From Arthonia radiata (lineage: Eukaryota > Ascomycota > Arthoniomycetes > Arthoniales > Arthoniaceae): a DNA stretch of 64,000 nt. Both the position numbers and the translations under genes were made by a program. Positions 22,084 through 35,480 of this stretch are shown here, one piece after another. The notes beneath the pieces were generated by a model. That model saw only the letters and a list, made by a program, of their open reading frames with translations, was not told the origin of the DNA and searched no databases. Every line of letters starts with the position of its first letter. The stretch's first letter is position 1. The DNA lies in NCBI GenBank assembly GCA_002989075.1, contig PSQN01000002.1:186001-250000 (forward strand). The letters run 5' to 3'.

Positions 22084-22862
22084 ATCTTTATTAAAGATAA
22101 TTTCTACTAATACTCTATGTTAAGTAGTAATATATTGATATAAAAGAAATACTGTATTGTATATAGTATAGCTTCGTTTTATTAAAATAAAGTATCTATA
22201 CTCTGTAAATTAATTTAAAATTATATAAATTGTATTGTACTTTATATTATTTTCTAGTTCTTTAGAAGATAGTAAATCTATAATAAAGTTTATAGTAATT
22301 AAGCTTTATAACTCTAATAGAATCTTCAATAGTTAAAGAAGGCTATATAGTTAATATTATTTATTCTTAATTCTTTTATATATATCGTACTTACTAATAT
22401 AGTTATCGATTATCTTTTTAAGTTTTAAAATAAAGTAAGTTCTTATAACTTTTTCTATAGTTATAGCAACTTCTCAGTATTTTTTTATAAGCTTTGTAAA
22501 TAACAGTATTCTATATATTTCTTAGAATATAGATTTTGCCGTTAAATATTTTAAATTTATACTTATTATCGAGCTTTACGGTATTATTACAGACTACTTA
22601 GTTTGTTTCTTCTTAACTAATCTTCTACTCTTATTAATACTAAAAGTTTCTTAGTTTTGTTATATTTAAGTGCTCCGTTCTAATTGTGTTATAAAATTAT
22701 ATATAAAACGTATATCTTATTAGCTATATAGTTTAATCTTTAATTAAGAGTATCGGCTCTCTAGTTTTTAATTCTTTCTAATGTATAATTTAAAAGTTAA
22801 ATAATACTAACTCTTCTATTTATCTTATCTATCGTTGGTTAAGAACTTTAATACTTATAAAG
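22084..22862 (-). pseudogene. Old gypsy element: RNase H end and integrase remnant
   Basis: The minus strand reads, with many stops, an RNase H C-terminal stretch (KVLNQR-IR, then ADTLN), a zinc-binding-like segment (YIEYC) and the start of the integrase core. This joins the RT/RNase H part at 28778-29900: reading order is restored if the solo LTR and gypsy insertion between them are removed. Catalytic residues are lost. Confidence 0.6.
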
Positions 22863-23101
22863 TATTAAAAATGGGTGTAGAAAAGAAGAAGGATACTACT
22901 ATAAAGAGTAGAAAGACGAGACCAGCTTAAGACTAGTACAATACTCAGGCTTAATACAGGTACAATACTTAGTAGCAAGGAGAAGCTATTGTTGTATTGT
23001 CTGTCTTGTTAGCTAGAATCCTCTAAAGGGATCCTAGCTTATATATTTAAGTCTAGCGGCCCGTACAGGACTTACTAGATATCTATTCTTTTAATAGGAG
23101 C

Positions 23102-23298
23102 TAAAAGTAATGGAAGCTAAGTATGAACCTTAACGTAGATTCCTATTAATAAGACATTGTATAAAGAAACTAAACTGAACTACGAACGATAGAAGAGCGT
23201 ATCTATGTGTTAAGCTACGCTAGTTCTAATCCTCGTGCCTGGTCCTGCACGTAACCTCCTGTCTGCGATGCTACATAATTTAGCCTAAAATTCTTTTA
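23102..23298 (-). repeat. Gypsy element 1, left (3') LTR
   Basis: 197 bp with TAAAAG/CTTTTA ends. Differences from the right copy are mostly transitions. Confidence 0.85.
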
Positions 23299-25399
23299 AT
23301 ACTTCCTCTCTTATAGGCTTGTGTCTTACGAGGCTATTAGCCTTAACGTGTCTAGTCCTAGTTAATCTGGGTACGTAGCATAAAAGTTGTTAATTGATTC
23401 TTGGGTATTGTCGACGTTTTAGCAAGGTTCCTATATAAGTTCGTCTTAGCTATACCATTAAACAAGATATTTAAGCTTACGATACTTAATTTTTAAGTTA
23501 AGTATCTTTTTTACGGCGTACGTCTTAGTATTATCGTCGTTAATCTAAATTAACAGTAAATTTAGTGCGTTTTGATTATTAAATACGTTAAGAGAGGCAG
23601 AGATAACTGTTTTTACGTTCTATTAACTAGGGAGTTTAGATTCGTAGGGAACGTTAACTACTACTATAGTAGCATGCTTTATTCTAATTACCTTATATAG
23701 TTCTACGCGCATATAGTCTAGCTTTAGCGTAGGTCTATCGTAATTAAGATGTCGTACGTTAAGAAAGACAAGGTCTTCTTCTTTAAACTTAAGTGCTAGT
23801 TAACGGTGTCGATTTGCTTGTTGCGCTGTACGCTTCTAAGCTGCTTTAATACTGTAACGTAGCTGCTTTCGTGCAACCGTCAATTGTTCAGCAAATATAT
23901 GTTTATTTCGTAATTCTGGTCTGTCTAACTCCGGTTCGTGGTCTTCTTGTGAGTGGCAGCCAAAGGCGGCAAAGTACGGAGTCGCGCCTGTTACTGCGTT
24001 GGTACGATTGTTATAGTATATCTAGGCGCTAGCGAGCTAACTCGCTTAGTCGTTTTAATATTAATTTATATAGTAGCGAAGGAGTACTTTTAGAAACCGG
24101 TTAGTACGTTCGATCTAACTATCGGTCTACAGGTAGTACAAAGAGGACACCTAGTGCTTAATAAATAGATCCTTGTATATATATTGCTAGAAGTAGGAAA
24201 AAAATTAGGGGCCTTAATTTAATACAAGAGAGTCTAGGAGGCCTATATTGCGAATAATATGGTCGCAGAATACTTAAGCAGTTAAAGGTACGGTAATATC
24301 CAGCATTATAATAAACTACGCCTATTTTGTAAGACGATCGACGATTACAAGAATAAAGCGACAGTCTTAGCCTTGGTGTCTGCTTGGTTGCAGTAGTCTA
24401 ATAAAGTTAAGCGTTAGATAACGAAACGGGTATTAAGCAACTAGTAACAGGTAAGCTAGACCTAAAGGCTTAAAAGTACTAGGGTTGTTATGCTTGTAGC
24501 TGTGGTATGCGCGTACGTATTTAGTTGCGTTGTATAGTGCTTTAAATTAAAAATAACGACGATAAATAAGACTAAATAACTTCTTTGCTCCGTAATAACT
24601 ATATAACTAATATTCGTAGTAGTACTTTAATAGCTTAGAACGTACTAATTTAGGAACATAGTAACGATCGTTAAATTTGAATCTGTGTTCAGTCTTTTTA
24701 TAGTCTGTAAGTTTAAACTAGGGGTAGCTTCGTGCTTTAGAATCTAGCAGTTCGCAAATTTTCTTGGTAATAGGGTCGTTCTAATATGCTTAATGCCAGT
24801 TAATCTCGGTATTTAGGTTCTCTAGTTCGTCTTCTGCTTTGATAGAGCGTAACATATATTCTTTCTTAATTAACACTTAGCTTCGTTGGCTAATACGTTC
24901 GTTACTTAAGTCTTTAGGTTTGTCCTAATTGCGTCGAGTAGTTAAATTAGCTATAATATTAAACTTTCCTTTACGGAATTCCTATTCTATCTTAAACTTA
25001 GAGAGGATAATGCTCTATCGAGCTTAACGAGGCGTAAGCTTTTTAGTAGTCATAAAGTATAAGAGATTCTTATAATCGGTAACTACGCGTATTAGCTTGA
25101 GAACGGAGCTTAGCTCGGTGGCTTATTTTTAAAAGCACGGACAACGGCAAGAAGTTCCTTATCGTAAATATTATAGTTATATTCTATAGATAGTATCTTC
25201 TTCGATATAAAGGCGACCGGTCGGAGCACGTTTTAATCATCGTACTGTAAAATTACGGCGCCGGTGACGTAGTCCGAGGCGTCGGTTTTTAGTACCGTTT
25301 TACGATCGGAGTCAAAATACGTTAAAATTTGTTCTTCTTAAAAGTAGCGCTTAAGTCTCTAGAAAGCAGCTCGGCATTCGTTTATCTAAATAAACTTAG

Positions 25400-26050
25400 T
25401 ATCCTTCTTTGTTAAGGCCGTCAAAGGTTTAGCAATACGGAAGAACTTAGGGATAAATCGTCGGTAAAAGTTTGTAAAACCAAGAAAACACTGTATGTCT
25501 CGCACAGAGGAGGGGTCCACCTATTTAGATATAACGGAGACTTTCTTAGGATCTATACGGATACCTTTTGTATCGATTAATAGCCCTAGATAGTGTACTT
25601 CGGTTATCTTAAACTTATACTTAGAGATATTAACTTAGAGGCTGTATTCGCGGAGCCGTACTAATACTTACTTAATATAAGCTCGATATCCTTCTAGAGT
25701 CTTGCTGTAAACTAAAGTATTATTAACGTAGACAGTACAAAAGTCGTTAAGGAGCTCTCTTAGCGTATAGTTGATGTACGATTAGAAAGAAGCAAGGCCA
25801 TTACAAAGACCGAAGGGCATAACAAGATACTCGAATAAGCCGTATCTTGTCTAGAAGGCGGTCTTCTATTCGTCGTCTTTTTAAATTGGCAGCTTATTAA
25901 ATGTGGAGATAATATCGAGCTTAGTGTAGTATCGTATATACAAGAGGCGATCGAGGGTCTCATTAATTAGCGGTAACGGGTAGCGGTTCTTAGTAGTAAC
26001 TTAGTTTAACCCTCGGTAATCTATATAGAATCGAAGATCTCTATTAGCCT
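25400..26050 (-). pseudogene. Gypsy element 1 reverse transcriptase remnant
   Basis: The minus strand shows [32 protein letters not shown] and [16 protein letters not shown], the standard order of Ty3/gypsy RT landmarks. The catalytic box reads VYVNN: both aspartates of the usual YxDD are asparagine (G-to-A changes). At least three Gln/Trp positions are stops. Non-functional. Confidence 0.85.
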
Positions 26051-28305
26051 TCTTAACAAAGAGTACTGGTGCTGCGGCAGAAGACTTTAAGACACAGATA
26101 AAGCCGTTCGACAAGTTCTTTTTAAGATACGCTCGTAGAGCCTCTAACTACTAACAATTTATAGGGTATATCTTAATATTTAGCGGTCTTTTACCGAGTT
26201 TTAGGTCAATAGCATGGTCCTAGTTACAATAAGCGGGCAATTTGTCCGCCTCCTTTCGGTCGAACACGTCGAGAAAATTATAGTACTAGCGCGGTAGGTG
26301 GTCTCAAGGATTAGTATCCGTAGAGATAATTATAGCGGCGTTTCTAACGCGGAGGGTACGCTGTAGTTATCGGGAATCTTCTAGTAGAGCGATGTCTAGT
26401 AAACGGAGACTAATAGAGAAGAACTTAGATTCTTTCTAGACGGCGGTATAGTAAAAATTCTACGCGCCGAGTTTAGTAATAGAAGGGAGTTGCGAATTCT
26501 TGTCCGAGGTTATAAAATATAGGCGTAGTTGTTAGCGTTGTAGTTTATTAGAGCCGTTACGCTTACGTCGCTTATAGCTTTTCTTAGCTTAAGCTGACCT
26601 ATTAGGCTTATTCGCGCTTAGTAGCTTGGGTTCGAGTGAACGTAATTAATTAGGTTAACTAAGAGTTATTTTCTGTTCTAAGCTTTGCTAGGCGGGCGCT
26701 CGTCGCGGCGTCTAATAATACGGAACGATCGTTTTAAATTGGTAGTAATTCTTCTTAATACAACGCGACCCAAAGGTAAGCGTTTAATTGTCTAGTTTAA
26801 TAATAATATAATGTTTCTTAGTCTAAGGAAGACTAAGAATAAGATCTCGCTTATTGTTAGGTAGAATAAAAGCGGCAATAGTTTCCTAATGTCGTAATAT
26901 AGTTAATAGGAAAATAGCAGTATACGTAACTTAAGGTATAAGAGCTCTGTTAAAGTTATAGAGTTAAATAGGTTTAGATAGCTTATAAAGCTAGACATAA
27001 ATATTGTGCGCAAGGGAAGTATTAATAAAGGTATTGCCAAAGGCGCTAGTATTAATAAGAGCTCGGATATTAAATTTAGGTACGTAGAGGTCTATAAACA
27101 TATAACGGTTTTAACGAAGATTTACGCAAAGCTCTTAATTTACGGACTAGATAAAGTTTTTAAGTACTTTCTGGTTAGCAGGTCTCTAAGTGCGACTTTC
27201 GTTAGAAACTAGTCTTTTAACTGCTGCTCGTAGGTAGGCAGAGCAGCGTTAGGAGACTAAGATAGCGAAGGCGATAGCAACTAGCGTAATTTACAAACCT
27301 AATACTAAGAGCTGCTCTAGCCGAGAGGGTAGTTTAAAGCAGTATATCTTTTCTTGTTATAGCGAAAACAGTAGTTTAGCTAATAATAGGTATCTTTAGT
27401 AGCTAGCGTAAGGCGATTGTCTAAACCGTGCTAGTTTAATAGCGCATCGAGGTCTATATAGGAACCTCCTTGCGCTGTAGTCTTGTTGGCGGCGGCAACG
27501 TTAGCCGTAGGCGGCTAGAATACTAAGAGTTGTAGAGCAGAAAAGACTTACGAAGCCTGTTTCTAGAAATACTGGGTAAAAGCAGGGGACTGCAAGGAAG
27601 ACTGAGACTAAGACTAAGAGTTGCTCGCGTACGCCTTATGCTGGTTAGTAGTAAAAATAGAGCGTTGTTGTAGAGACTTGGTCTAGTACGGCTTGTTCTA
27701 GCTTAATTCGTATCTATACAATCTAAGGTTTAAGGTTGTTTAGAGTGCTATTAAATAGATCGGGGTTAGAGTGTTTTAAGGTACGTAGTAGGCTTCTACT
27801 ACAAAGAGCTGCTTAAAAGGCGGCGACGAGGTCTTAATTGTTTAAAGATACTTATGCTTGTATAGCTCTAGTAATAGTACCTTAGTTTGCTGACTAAAGT
27901 ATTTAGGCGGCGTAGTAAGTATCTTTAGCAAAGGCTGCGGTTATAAGTTTTAGAGTGTTTAGAGTTACTAAGGTTTACTACTTCGGAGCAGGGAGGTCGA
28001 TTTAGAAAGGTACTATACTAGTCACCTAACTTAGCTGTTAACTAGAGGTTAGTTCTTAAGAATCTTTTACGGAGAGACTCGAAAACAAGGAGACGAGGGT
28101 TTCTTAATCTTGTGGTTCTGGGTCTTGGGTACTAGAGACTAGAGGCTGGGAACTAGGGACTTAGGTCTAATAGTTGCTTATTGACTAGACTCTGTTCCAG
28201 AATAATAGCTGGTCGCTTACACAACGGTAGCACCGAACTTAAGACTTGAGCAAAAACAAGGAGTAGTTAACCGACTGCTAACAGAAGACGTTTAATATAA
28301 TGTAA

Positions 28306-28502
28306 TAAAAGTAATAGAAGCTAAGTATAAACCTTAACGTAAATTCCTGTTAATAAGACATTATATAAAGAAACTAAACTGAACTACAAACGATAGAAGA
28401 GCGTATCTATGTGCTAAGTTACGCTAGTCCTAATCCTTGTATCTGGTCCTATACGTAACCTTCTGTCTACGATGCTACATAATCTAACCTAAAATCCTTT
28501 TA
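28306..28502 (-). repeat. Gypsy element 1, right (5') LTR
   Basis: 197 bp, partner of 23102-23298. It is the 5' LTR in the minus-strand orientation. Confidence 0.85.
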
Positions 28503-28777
28503 GAAGCCAGATAACCTGTAACTTACTACACAAGACAGTAATTCTGTCTATCTAAAACTGTTAGTCTCTAAGTCTATTCTATATTATCTTAAACTACGGG
28601 CCAGCTGTCTAGAACGGGTCGTACAATGCTTCTTTTTGTCCTAGATCCGGGCTACTAGGCCCGACCCTTTAGGTAAAAGGCTTATTCTATTCTAGGCCGA
28701 GATAGCTGGTAGGACTTGTCCGATACTCTAGATCGCTAGGGGTTCCGGCTAACCAGCTAGTTGGTTAATTTTCAACA

Positions 28778-31555
28778 TAAAGTAAGTTAAATTTTTATAA
28801 TTAATAATAATATATAATTAGTATTTTAATATTATACAATAGTACTTCTAATACTTAAGTAATTTAACAATCGATAATAACTCTTTATCGTAGATATTGT
28901 AGTTTAACTTAAATATTGTTATTATTCTTAAGTAAAATACTACTAGATATAGTACTCTACTTTTATTTAATTAGCTTAGTACTAATCCGATTACAAAGTC
29001 GAATATATTTATTTTTATAGTAATTAGTTTGTTATAGTTAAAGGTTATTAAAACTAGTATAGTTATAAACCGCTACTTAAGATTCTAAAACGCCTCGGTT
29101 TTATCCTTTTTCTATATAAAGAGCAAATCTTTTTATATAAGTTTTGTAAGTAATAAGACTACTTTAAAGTATCTATTAATAAATCTTCTATAAAAGTTTT
29201 TAAAACCGAAGAAGGATTGTAATTTCTTAATATTGTTTTAGATAAGCTACTTAAGTATAGCTTTTACTTTATTTAATAATATTTTAATTACGCTAAGTTT
29301 AATAATATATTCTAGAAAGTTAGTTTTTTATATATAGAACTTATACTTTTAAAGCTTAATATAAAGATTGTATTTTTTTAGCTATTTTAATATCTATACA
29401 ACGTATTGCTTATATTCTTTTAGCGTTTTAAAGTAAATAATAATATTGTTTATATATACTATTATAAACTTGTTAAGATATATAATTAGTATATTGTTAA
29501 TATATTATTAAGAGGTTACTAAGACGTTTATTAATCTAAAAGATATAATAAAATATTTATAAAGGCTAAAGAGCGTCTTAAATACTGTCTTCTACTTATT
29601 TTCTTCTCTTATTTAAATTAAATTGTAAGCGCCTTAAAGGTCTATTTTTGTAAACTACTAGACTCTTTAAAGAGAGTCTCTTTTGTTGTTAATAAGAGAT
29701 AATAAATATCCGTTCTTTTTTGTTATTACGTTTGTTAGTTAATAGTCGATAATTAATTAAAGCTTGTCTTCTTTCTTAAAAACGAAGAATAAGAAATATT
29801 TAAATAGAGCTTTTAATTTTCTAAGAAATCCTTTCTTTTTAAGTTTATTAATATACTTTCTATATTTATTTTGGTAATTTAGTCTTATTAAGTATAATTT
29901 AGTGCCCTTAGAATTTAAGTCGAGTAGAAACTTAATTTTATAATCCTATAGTATATATTTAAATAACTCGTTATTAGCTTTTTTTTAAAAAGCTTATTTA
30001 TACTACTAATATTTCTTAAATAACATCGATTAAGGAGTATTAAAGCTTATTAGTCTAGCTACTTTCTTTATTTAAGTACGCTCTTTATGTCTTTTATTAT
30101 GGTAAATTAGTATAGCTGTTACTAACTTATTAATAGCGTCTTTTTATAGACTGTTTAAGAACAAAATAGTTTAATATTGTCTTGTTTCTTATTTAAGAAA
30201 TAACATTAGTATATTTCTCTATTTTAGTGTATATTAATTTAAAAAAGACGTTCTTAATATTACTTAGTATGCTTTAGTATTAGTAACGTCTAAGATAATA
30301 TCTTTTTAAAATATTAATATTTTTATCGTAGTTCTAACTTTGTATATAATAGCGCCGTCGTAATATATATTTCTAAATTTATCTGCGACTTGTAAATTAT
30401 ATTAGAAATCCCTTCTTTTTCAGTTTTTGTTAAATTTTAGATACTATATTAAAGTAAATAAAATTTTCTGTCGCTTCTAAATTAATTATAATCGTTACTA
30501 ATGTTCTATTAAGTAGTATCTTAATTAGTTCTTATTTATAGTATAGTCTTTAGTTTCTTAATAGTAAACAGAGGTTTTTTAGTTTACTAAATAGAGACTA
30601 GATTGCTGATGTCCGCGTATTTCTCTTAATTTATAAATAGCGTTATTGTTTCTTAATATAAACTTGTACATAAGTTTCTATATATTATACTAATTTAAAA
30701 TAACTTATTTTTAAAATATTTTATAAACACTCGCTATTCTTTATTAATTTAGATTACTTATATTATATACTATTTTAGAAATAGCACTATTTCTGTTAAT
30801 ATATTAATAAGGATATCTTAGAGTTATAGTATTAGATCGGTATTCGGTACCCTATATATAAAGCTATTAATAAGTAATTATATTCTTATTTTAGTTTCTA
30901 AGTCTTATAAGCATAACTTAGCTGTTTAAAGCTACTATACTATATCTAAATAGTTTAGCTATTTTTTGTCTTCCTTCGATAATAATTCTTCTTTTTCTTA
31001 TACTTGTTGCTCTATAGCTATAAGAGCTTATAACTTATTAATCTGTTAATCGTTAGCTTCTGTTATCGTAAGTTAATTTTTTTGTTATAGAGCTTTAAGA
31101 TTATATTCTTTAAGTTTTTAAAGTTGCTGAGCTATTACTACTAAAGACTGCTTATTCTATTATTTAAGGTAAAAGAGGTTCTCAAGGGCTTTAATTACCT
31201 TTTTCTTTTATTAAATTTCTTCTTATTCTTAGTATTTTACTAGTACTAACAATATTTGTTCTAAATAGGTATTTTAATAGTAAGTTTAGTTTTAGTTAAT
31301 ATTGTCTTACTCTTTCTTAGTAAGTAGCTCTAAATAGGTTACTTTCTATACAAATTAGTTTTTTAATTCTTCTATTAGTACTATAAGAGAGTTATTGTTA
31401 AGATTCTTAATTATATATCTTTTAAGTTGTGCTAGTATCTCGGCTACGTTTTTCTTATTATATCCGTTTTATTTAAGAGTATAAAGCTTCTTAGTTGAAT
31501 CTTGCTGTTTAAATTTATATTTAGCTGCTTTATAGCTCTTTTTACTGTAGTAAAG
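28778..31555 (-). pseudogene. Old gypsy element: RT, RNase H and upstream remnant
   Basis: The most AT-rich part. The minus strand from about 29900 to 28790 gives degraded RT (FTKIDL-GAYNLI, VYINNIIIYF in place of a YxDD box, SFFGFKNFYRRFI) and RNase H ([26 protein letters not shown]). Stops occur every few codons. 30-31.5 kb should be protease and gag but is too decayed to read. It is interrupted at 31556 by gypsy element 2 and continues at 38904. Confidence 0.75.
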
Positions 31556-32027
31556 TATAACGCCGGTCGCTGGGGGGACCGAACTAAGGCTCACTTGCCT
31601 TGTGTGCTTGTCGACCTTGGTAGTAAGTATCTTGTGTGCTAGAGACTAAAAGGCAGGAGAGGCGAGACAGATTACAGAGGGTGAGAGAGGCTTAACTAAA
31701 GTAGATAGAAGATAAAGCACGTTATTTAAATATAGTTAAGGAACTTATATTTAAATATTAAGTTAGCAGACTAAAGTTTATTCTAAGGTTAGCTATTAGT
31801 TTAGCTATATAATCTAAGGTATATAGGGAAGTTTCTCTATGTCTATTAATCTTAATAATGCCTATATCGGGTTTATAAGGAACGTAGGCTCTTATAGCCG
31901 TCTTGTTCGATAATGCCTACAACGGGTTTATAGGCTTAGTCGGGAATAATGCTGGTAGAGCTAAGATAACTAACGGTGATTGATACTTAGGTGTACGCTA
32001 GGCCGTTTGGGGCTAGTATCTGTAATA
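31556..32027 (-). repeat. Gypsy element 2, left (3') LTR
   Basis: 472 bp, the same length as its partner. Differences seen are C/T and G/A. Confidence 0.88.
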
Positions 32028-32132
32028 CAATCCCTTCTCTTTTAGTTAAATTATTCTCGATTGACCCTTAGCCTTTTAAATACCTATAAGTTACGTTTTG
32101 TCCCTCCTTTCGTAACTAATCTATAAGTCGCT

Positions 32133-32666
32133 ATGCCTCGCATAAAGTTTATTGCTACGGGTCCTAACAAAAAGTACAGCTAATACCTGTTAATTAAAGC
32201 CTACGGTATTAAAATGCCTCCTTGTTCTAGATATATATCGACTAAGGAAAGGTATGTAGTTTAGTTTAAGAAGGCGACGTGTTTAGTGTATACTCGGGAT
32301 AAGAAGAGTTATAATTTACGGGTATCGATAGCAGATAGTATGCCCTGTTGTTGTCTTTCTGTAATGCTTAGATCTAACTTAGTTGCAGCGCGTTCAGTTT
32401 ATTCTCAATATTTCTCCTAGTCGGCTGCCCTTTAGCGTACAAAACGTTAGTTGCGCGCGTTAAAGTTCTAGGCAGCAGTGTTGATTGCGGCTATATAGCG
32501 TAACCGATCTAAGATCTGGAAGTTAAAAGAGAAGGTTAAGAAGACTTATACGCAGATAGTAGCAAAGTTAGCTTAAAATAAGTTATTAGAGCAAGAAAAG
32601 TTTACTACGTTAATAGCTAGTAGCAATATATTTAAATGTTTGAGCGGGTTATTTATTAACTTTTAG
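32133..32666 (+). pseudogene. Accessory Cys-rich/coiled ORF, antisense to gypsy 2 pol
   Basis: Plus-strand frame of 178 codons from the ATG at 32133, 106 bp inside the left LTR and opposite to pol. The readable sequence (MPRIKFIATGPNKK, YGIKMPPCSRYIS, FKKATCLVYTRDKKS, then a Lys/Glu-rich helix KIWKLKEKVKKTYTQIVAKL) suggests a Cys-cluster, perhaps metal-binding, segment plus a coiled coil. About eight in-frame stops are all TAG/TAA, and several positions in the Cys cluster are Tyr, both expected from RIP. Similar small Cys-cluster frames accompany some fungal gypsy elements. Function unknown. Confidence 0.5.
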
Positions 32667-34849
32667 GGTAACCCTTACCTAGAGTTGGGTAGTAGTTCTA
32701 TAACGTAGTAGGCTAGTTTGTTTGTAGATAACCTAGGTATCGGCGAGGCGTACTAGATAGTAAATTAGGGTGTTAGTGCTGCTATAACTAACTAATATTT
32801 TAATCTTAATATCGTTAAATAGTGTCTTTATAGTTAGTTAGGTTTCGTTCTAGTTTCCATTAATTTTTATATTTAGAATATCCTCTCTACTTTATAAGAT
32901 ACTGTCGTTTGCCTCGATATTGTCTATAAGCTCGAATCGTTTTAACCTTATACTCGGGTTCTTAGTTGTTAGAAAGGATTTCTAAGTTGAGTCGTTCTAC
33001 CTCTCGGAAGTAAGCTAGTTTCAACAGCGCTACGTAGAATACAGAATATATTTTTATTATTTTTAAGAGTTTAAGTTTAAATGTTACGGGTCTTAATTGC
33101 TATAAGATTTTAAACGGTTTTATCTTAGTATAGTCGAGTTTCTTACTTAGTTTAATAGTTTTTATGTTTCTTATAAGCAAGTAAGCTCTTCCCCTCTCTT
33201 TTATGCTTATATTTAGGGTAGTTCTTAACTTATTATACTATTTCCTTGTTTATTCGTTAATAAACTCGCTATCAGCCTTTAACTGCTGGTACAGGGTCTT
33301 TATATTCGTTACTATTCGTGTAGCAGTGTCGTTTTCTGTAGTGTTTTGTAGTTGTCTGCCCTAAAGAGGGTAATAGCCGTATAGAGCATAGGACGGTATC
33401 GTTTTGGTCGTATCGTTTTTCGTATCGTTGTGCGCTACTTACGCTACTAGTAGTAATTGTATCTAGTCGTTCTGCTAGTAGTTAATATATGCCCGGAGAT
33501 ACTATTCTAGTGTTTAATTTGTCTGTTCTGTCTGTCCGTCTGTTTGTAGATAGAACGACATTAATATCTTTTGTTTTGTCTCTAGCTGTTGTATTAGGGA
33601 TATTTAAAATCGTAAGACAAATTTCTAGTCTCTGTCTAAGACAATTCTTTGTGGTTAACTATAGTTTGCTAAGATAATCCGAAGAAAGGTATATACTAAC
33701 TGTTCTAAGTTGCTAGCTTCCTTGTAAGGTACAAAGTACGCGTACTTTGTTAGTTTGTCGCATATAACTAGAATAGCGTTGTAAGCTACTCCTATAAGTA
33801 AATCCTTGGAGGTTAGTAACTTAGTAATAAAGTTTAGTAAGACTGTATGCTATAGTCTCTCGGGCGTCTCTAGTAGCTATAGTTCACCGTATAGTAAATA
33901 CCTCGGATGCTTAGTTCTTGCGTATACGTTACATTCTTGAATATAATTCTCAACGTAATGTCGAATTCTTGGGATATAGTAGGTTCGTATAATCTTTTTA
34001 ATAGTGTTATTAATACCCTTGTGTCCTTTCGTTAGGTTATTGTAAAAGTTACTAATAATGTATCGGATTAGATTCCTCGGAACGTAGATCTTGCCTTAAA
34101 ATTCGTAATAGCCCTTGCTATTTTTAGTTAGTCCTAAGTGTCGCTTCTCGTTTTCCTAGTAGATCTTAGGGTCGTTCAGGATATCTAGGATTCGGCTGTC
34201 TAGTTTAATAACAAACTCGGTTGTTATAGCCAATTGATTGTATCTAATCTCATTATTATATTCTCGGAATATTATATACTCGACGTGTTCCTTGTTATTA
34301 AGGTAATCTAGTCGTTAGCTTAGAGCGTCGGCCCTATCGTTCTTAGAACCCTTCTTGTAGATAATAATAAAGTTGTATAGAGCTATAGTTTCTAACTATC
34401 TAACTTGTTTACAGTTAAGTTTCTTTGTTGTTGTAAAGTAAGTTAGGTTCTTATAGTTTATATATACTATAATCGTATAGTTTGCTTCTTCTAAGTAAGC
34501 TCGCTATATTTTAAATACTGCTATAATAGCTAAAAGCTCTTTATTGTAAATGTCGTAGTTCTGTTCTGTAGGTAACATTTTTCTTGAGTAGAAAGCTACT
34601 GGTCTAAGCTTCCCTTCCTTATTATTTTAACTTATATATGCTCCAATCGCATAGTTTAACGCGTCTGTTTCTATAATAATTGGCAGGTTAAGATCAAATA
34701 TTGCTAGTATAGGCCCAATCTTAAAAGCTTCCTTAAGCTCTTTAAATGCTAATTGTTCTTTTTGCGTCTAAAAGAATCCTATCGATTGTTTTGTCTGTTG
34801 AGACAGCGGTGCTATAATTCGACTAAAGTTAGATATTCATCGCCTGTAG

Positions 34850-35480
34850 TAGTTAATAAAACTAAGAAACTATTGCAATTGTTTTATATTCTTTAGTATA
34901 GGCTAGATTAAGACGGATTAAATCTTCGAATCTTCTATTTAAAGACTGTGCTCGATAATTATAAATCTAAGAAATTCGACGGATTGTTGATAGAACTAGG
35001 TTTTCTTAATGTTAATTCGTAAATCGGCACGCGCTAATCTTTCTAATACCTTCTTAATATGTTTCTTATATTCTTCTAGTATACGGCTATATACTAGGAT
35101 ATCGTTTAGATAAGTAGTTATAAATATATCTAGGTAATTACTAAGTGTGTTGTTAATTAGTTTCTAAAATAATACTAGTGCGTTTATTAGCTCGAAGGGT
35201 ATAACGCAATACTCAAAAAGTCTATGTCTGGTGCGGAAGGCTGTTTTCTATTCTTCGTCTTTCTATATATAGATTAGATTATAAGCTCCTTGCAGGTTAA
35301 ACTTAGTAAACTATTGCGCGTTATACAATCGGTCTGTTATTTCGTCGATACGTAGTAAAGAGTATTAGTTCTTAATAGTTACTTTGTTTAGCTGTCTATA
35401 ATCTACGTAGAGTCGTAGTTTGCTATTCTTCTTTGGTACGAAGAGTATCGAGTATCTAACTAGTAATATTAATTTTTAGA
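34850..35480 (-). pseudogene. Gypsy element 2 reverse transcriptase remnant
   Basis: The minus strand shows ILFVPKKNSKLRLYVDYRQL, DEITDRLYNAQ, TAFRTRHRLFEYCVIPFELI and the catalytic box as TYLND (one aspartate changed to asparagine). The order and spacing are those of Ty3/gypsy RT. Stops interrupt it. Confidence 0.85.

Larger units (their letters stand above)
23102..28502 (-). mobile_element. Ty3/gypsy element 1 (5.4 kb), RIP-mutated
   Basis: 197-bp LTRs lie at 23102-23298 and 28306-28502, each starting TAAAAG and ending CTTTTA. The target duplication is GGAGC / GAAGC (23097-23101, 28503-28507), differing by one RIP-type transition. A polypurine tract (AAGAGAGGAAG, minus strand) abuts the left LTR, which sets a minus-strand orientation. 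Pol order from right to left: gag region (about 28.2-26.7 kb), RT (about 26.05-25.4), RNase H (about 25.3-25.0), integrase (about 24.8-23.9). It is broken by many TAA/TAG stops. Confidence 0.88.
22863..28777 (-). repeat. Solo copia-family LTR, copy B, split by insertion
   Basis: Halves 22863-23101 and 28508-28777 together make one LTR of the 507-bp family. The outer flanks are a perfect 5-bp duplication, TAAAG (22858-22862 and 28778-28782), showing that a full element once inserted here and recombined to a solo LTR. The gypsy element at 23102-28502 later landed in it. Confidence 0.8.

Noticed and set aside
25760-25963. 67-codon minus-strand frame in gypsy element 1
   Set aside because: It is an out-of-frame reading over the RT. 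The homologous RT frame is the neighbouring one with stops.
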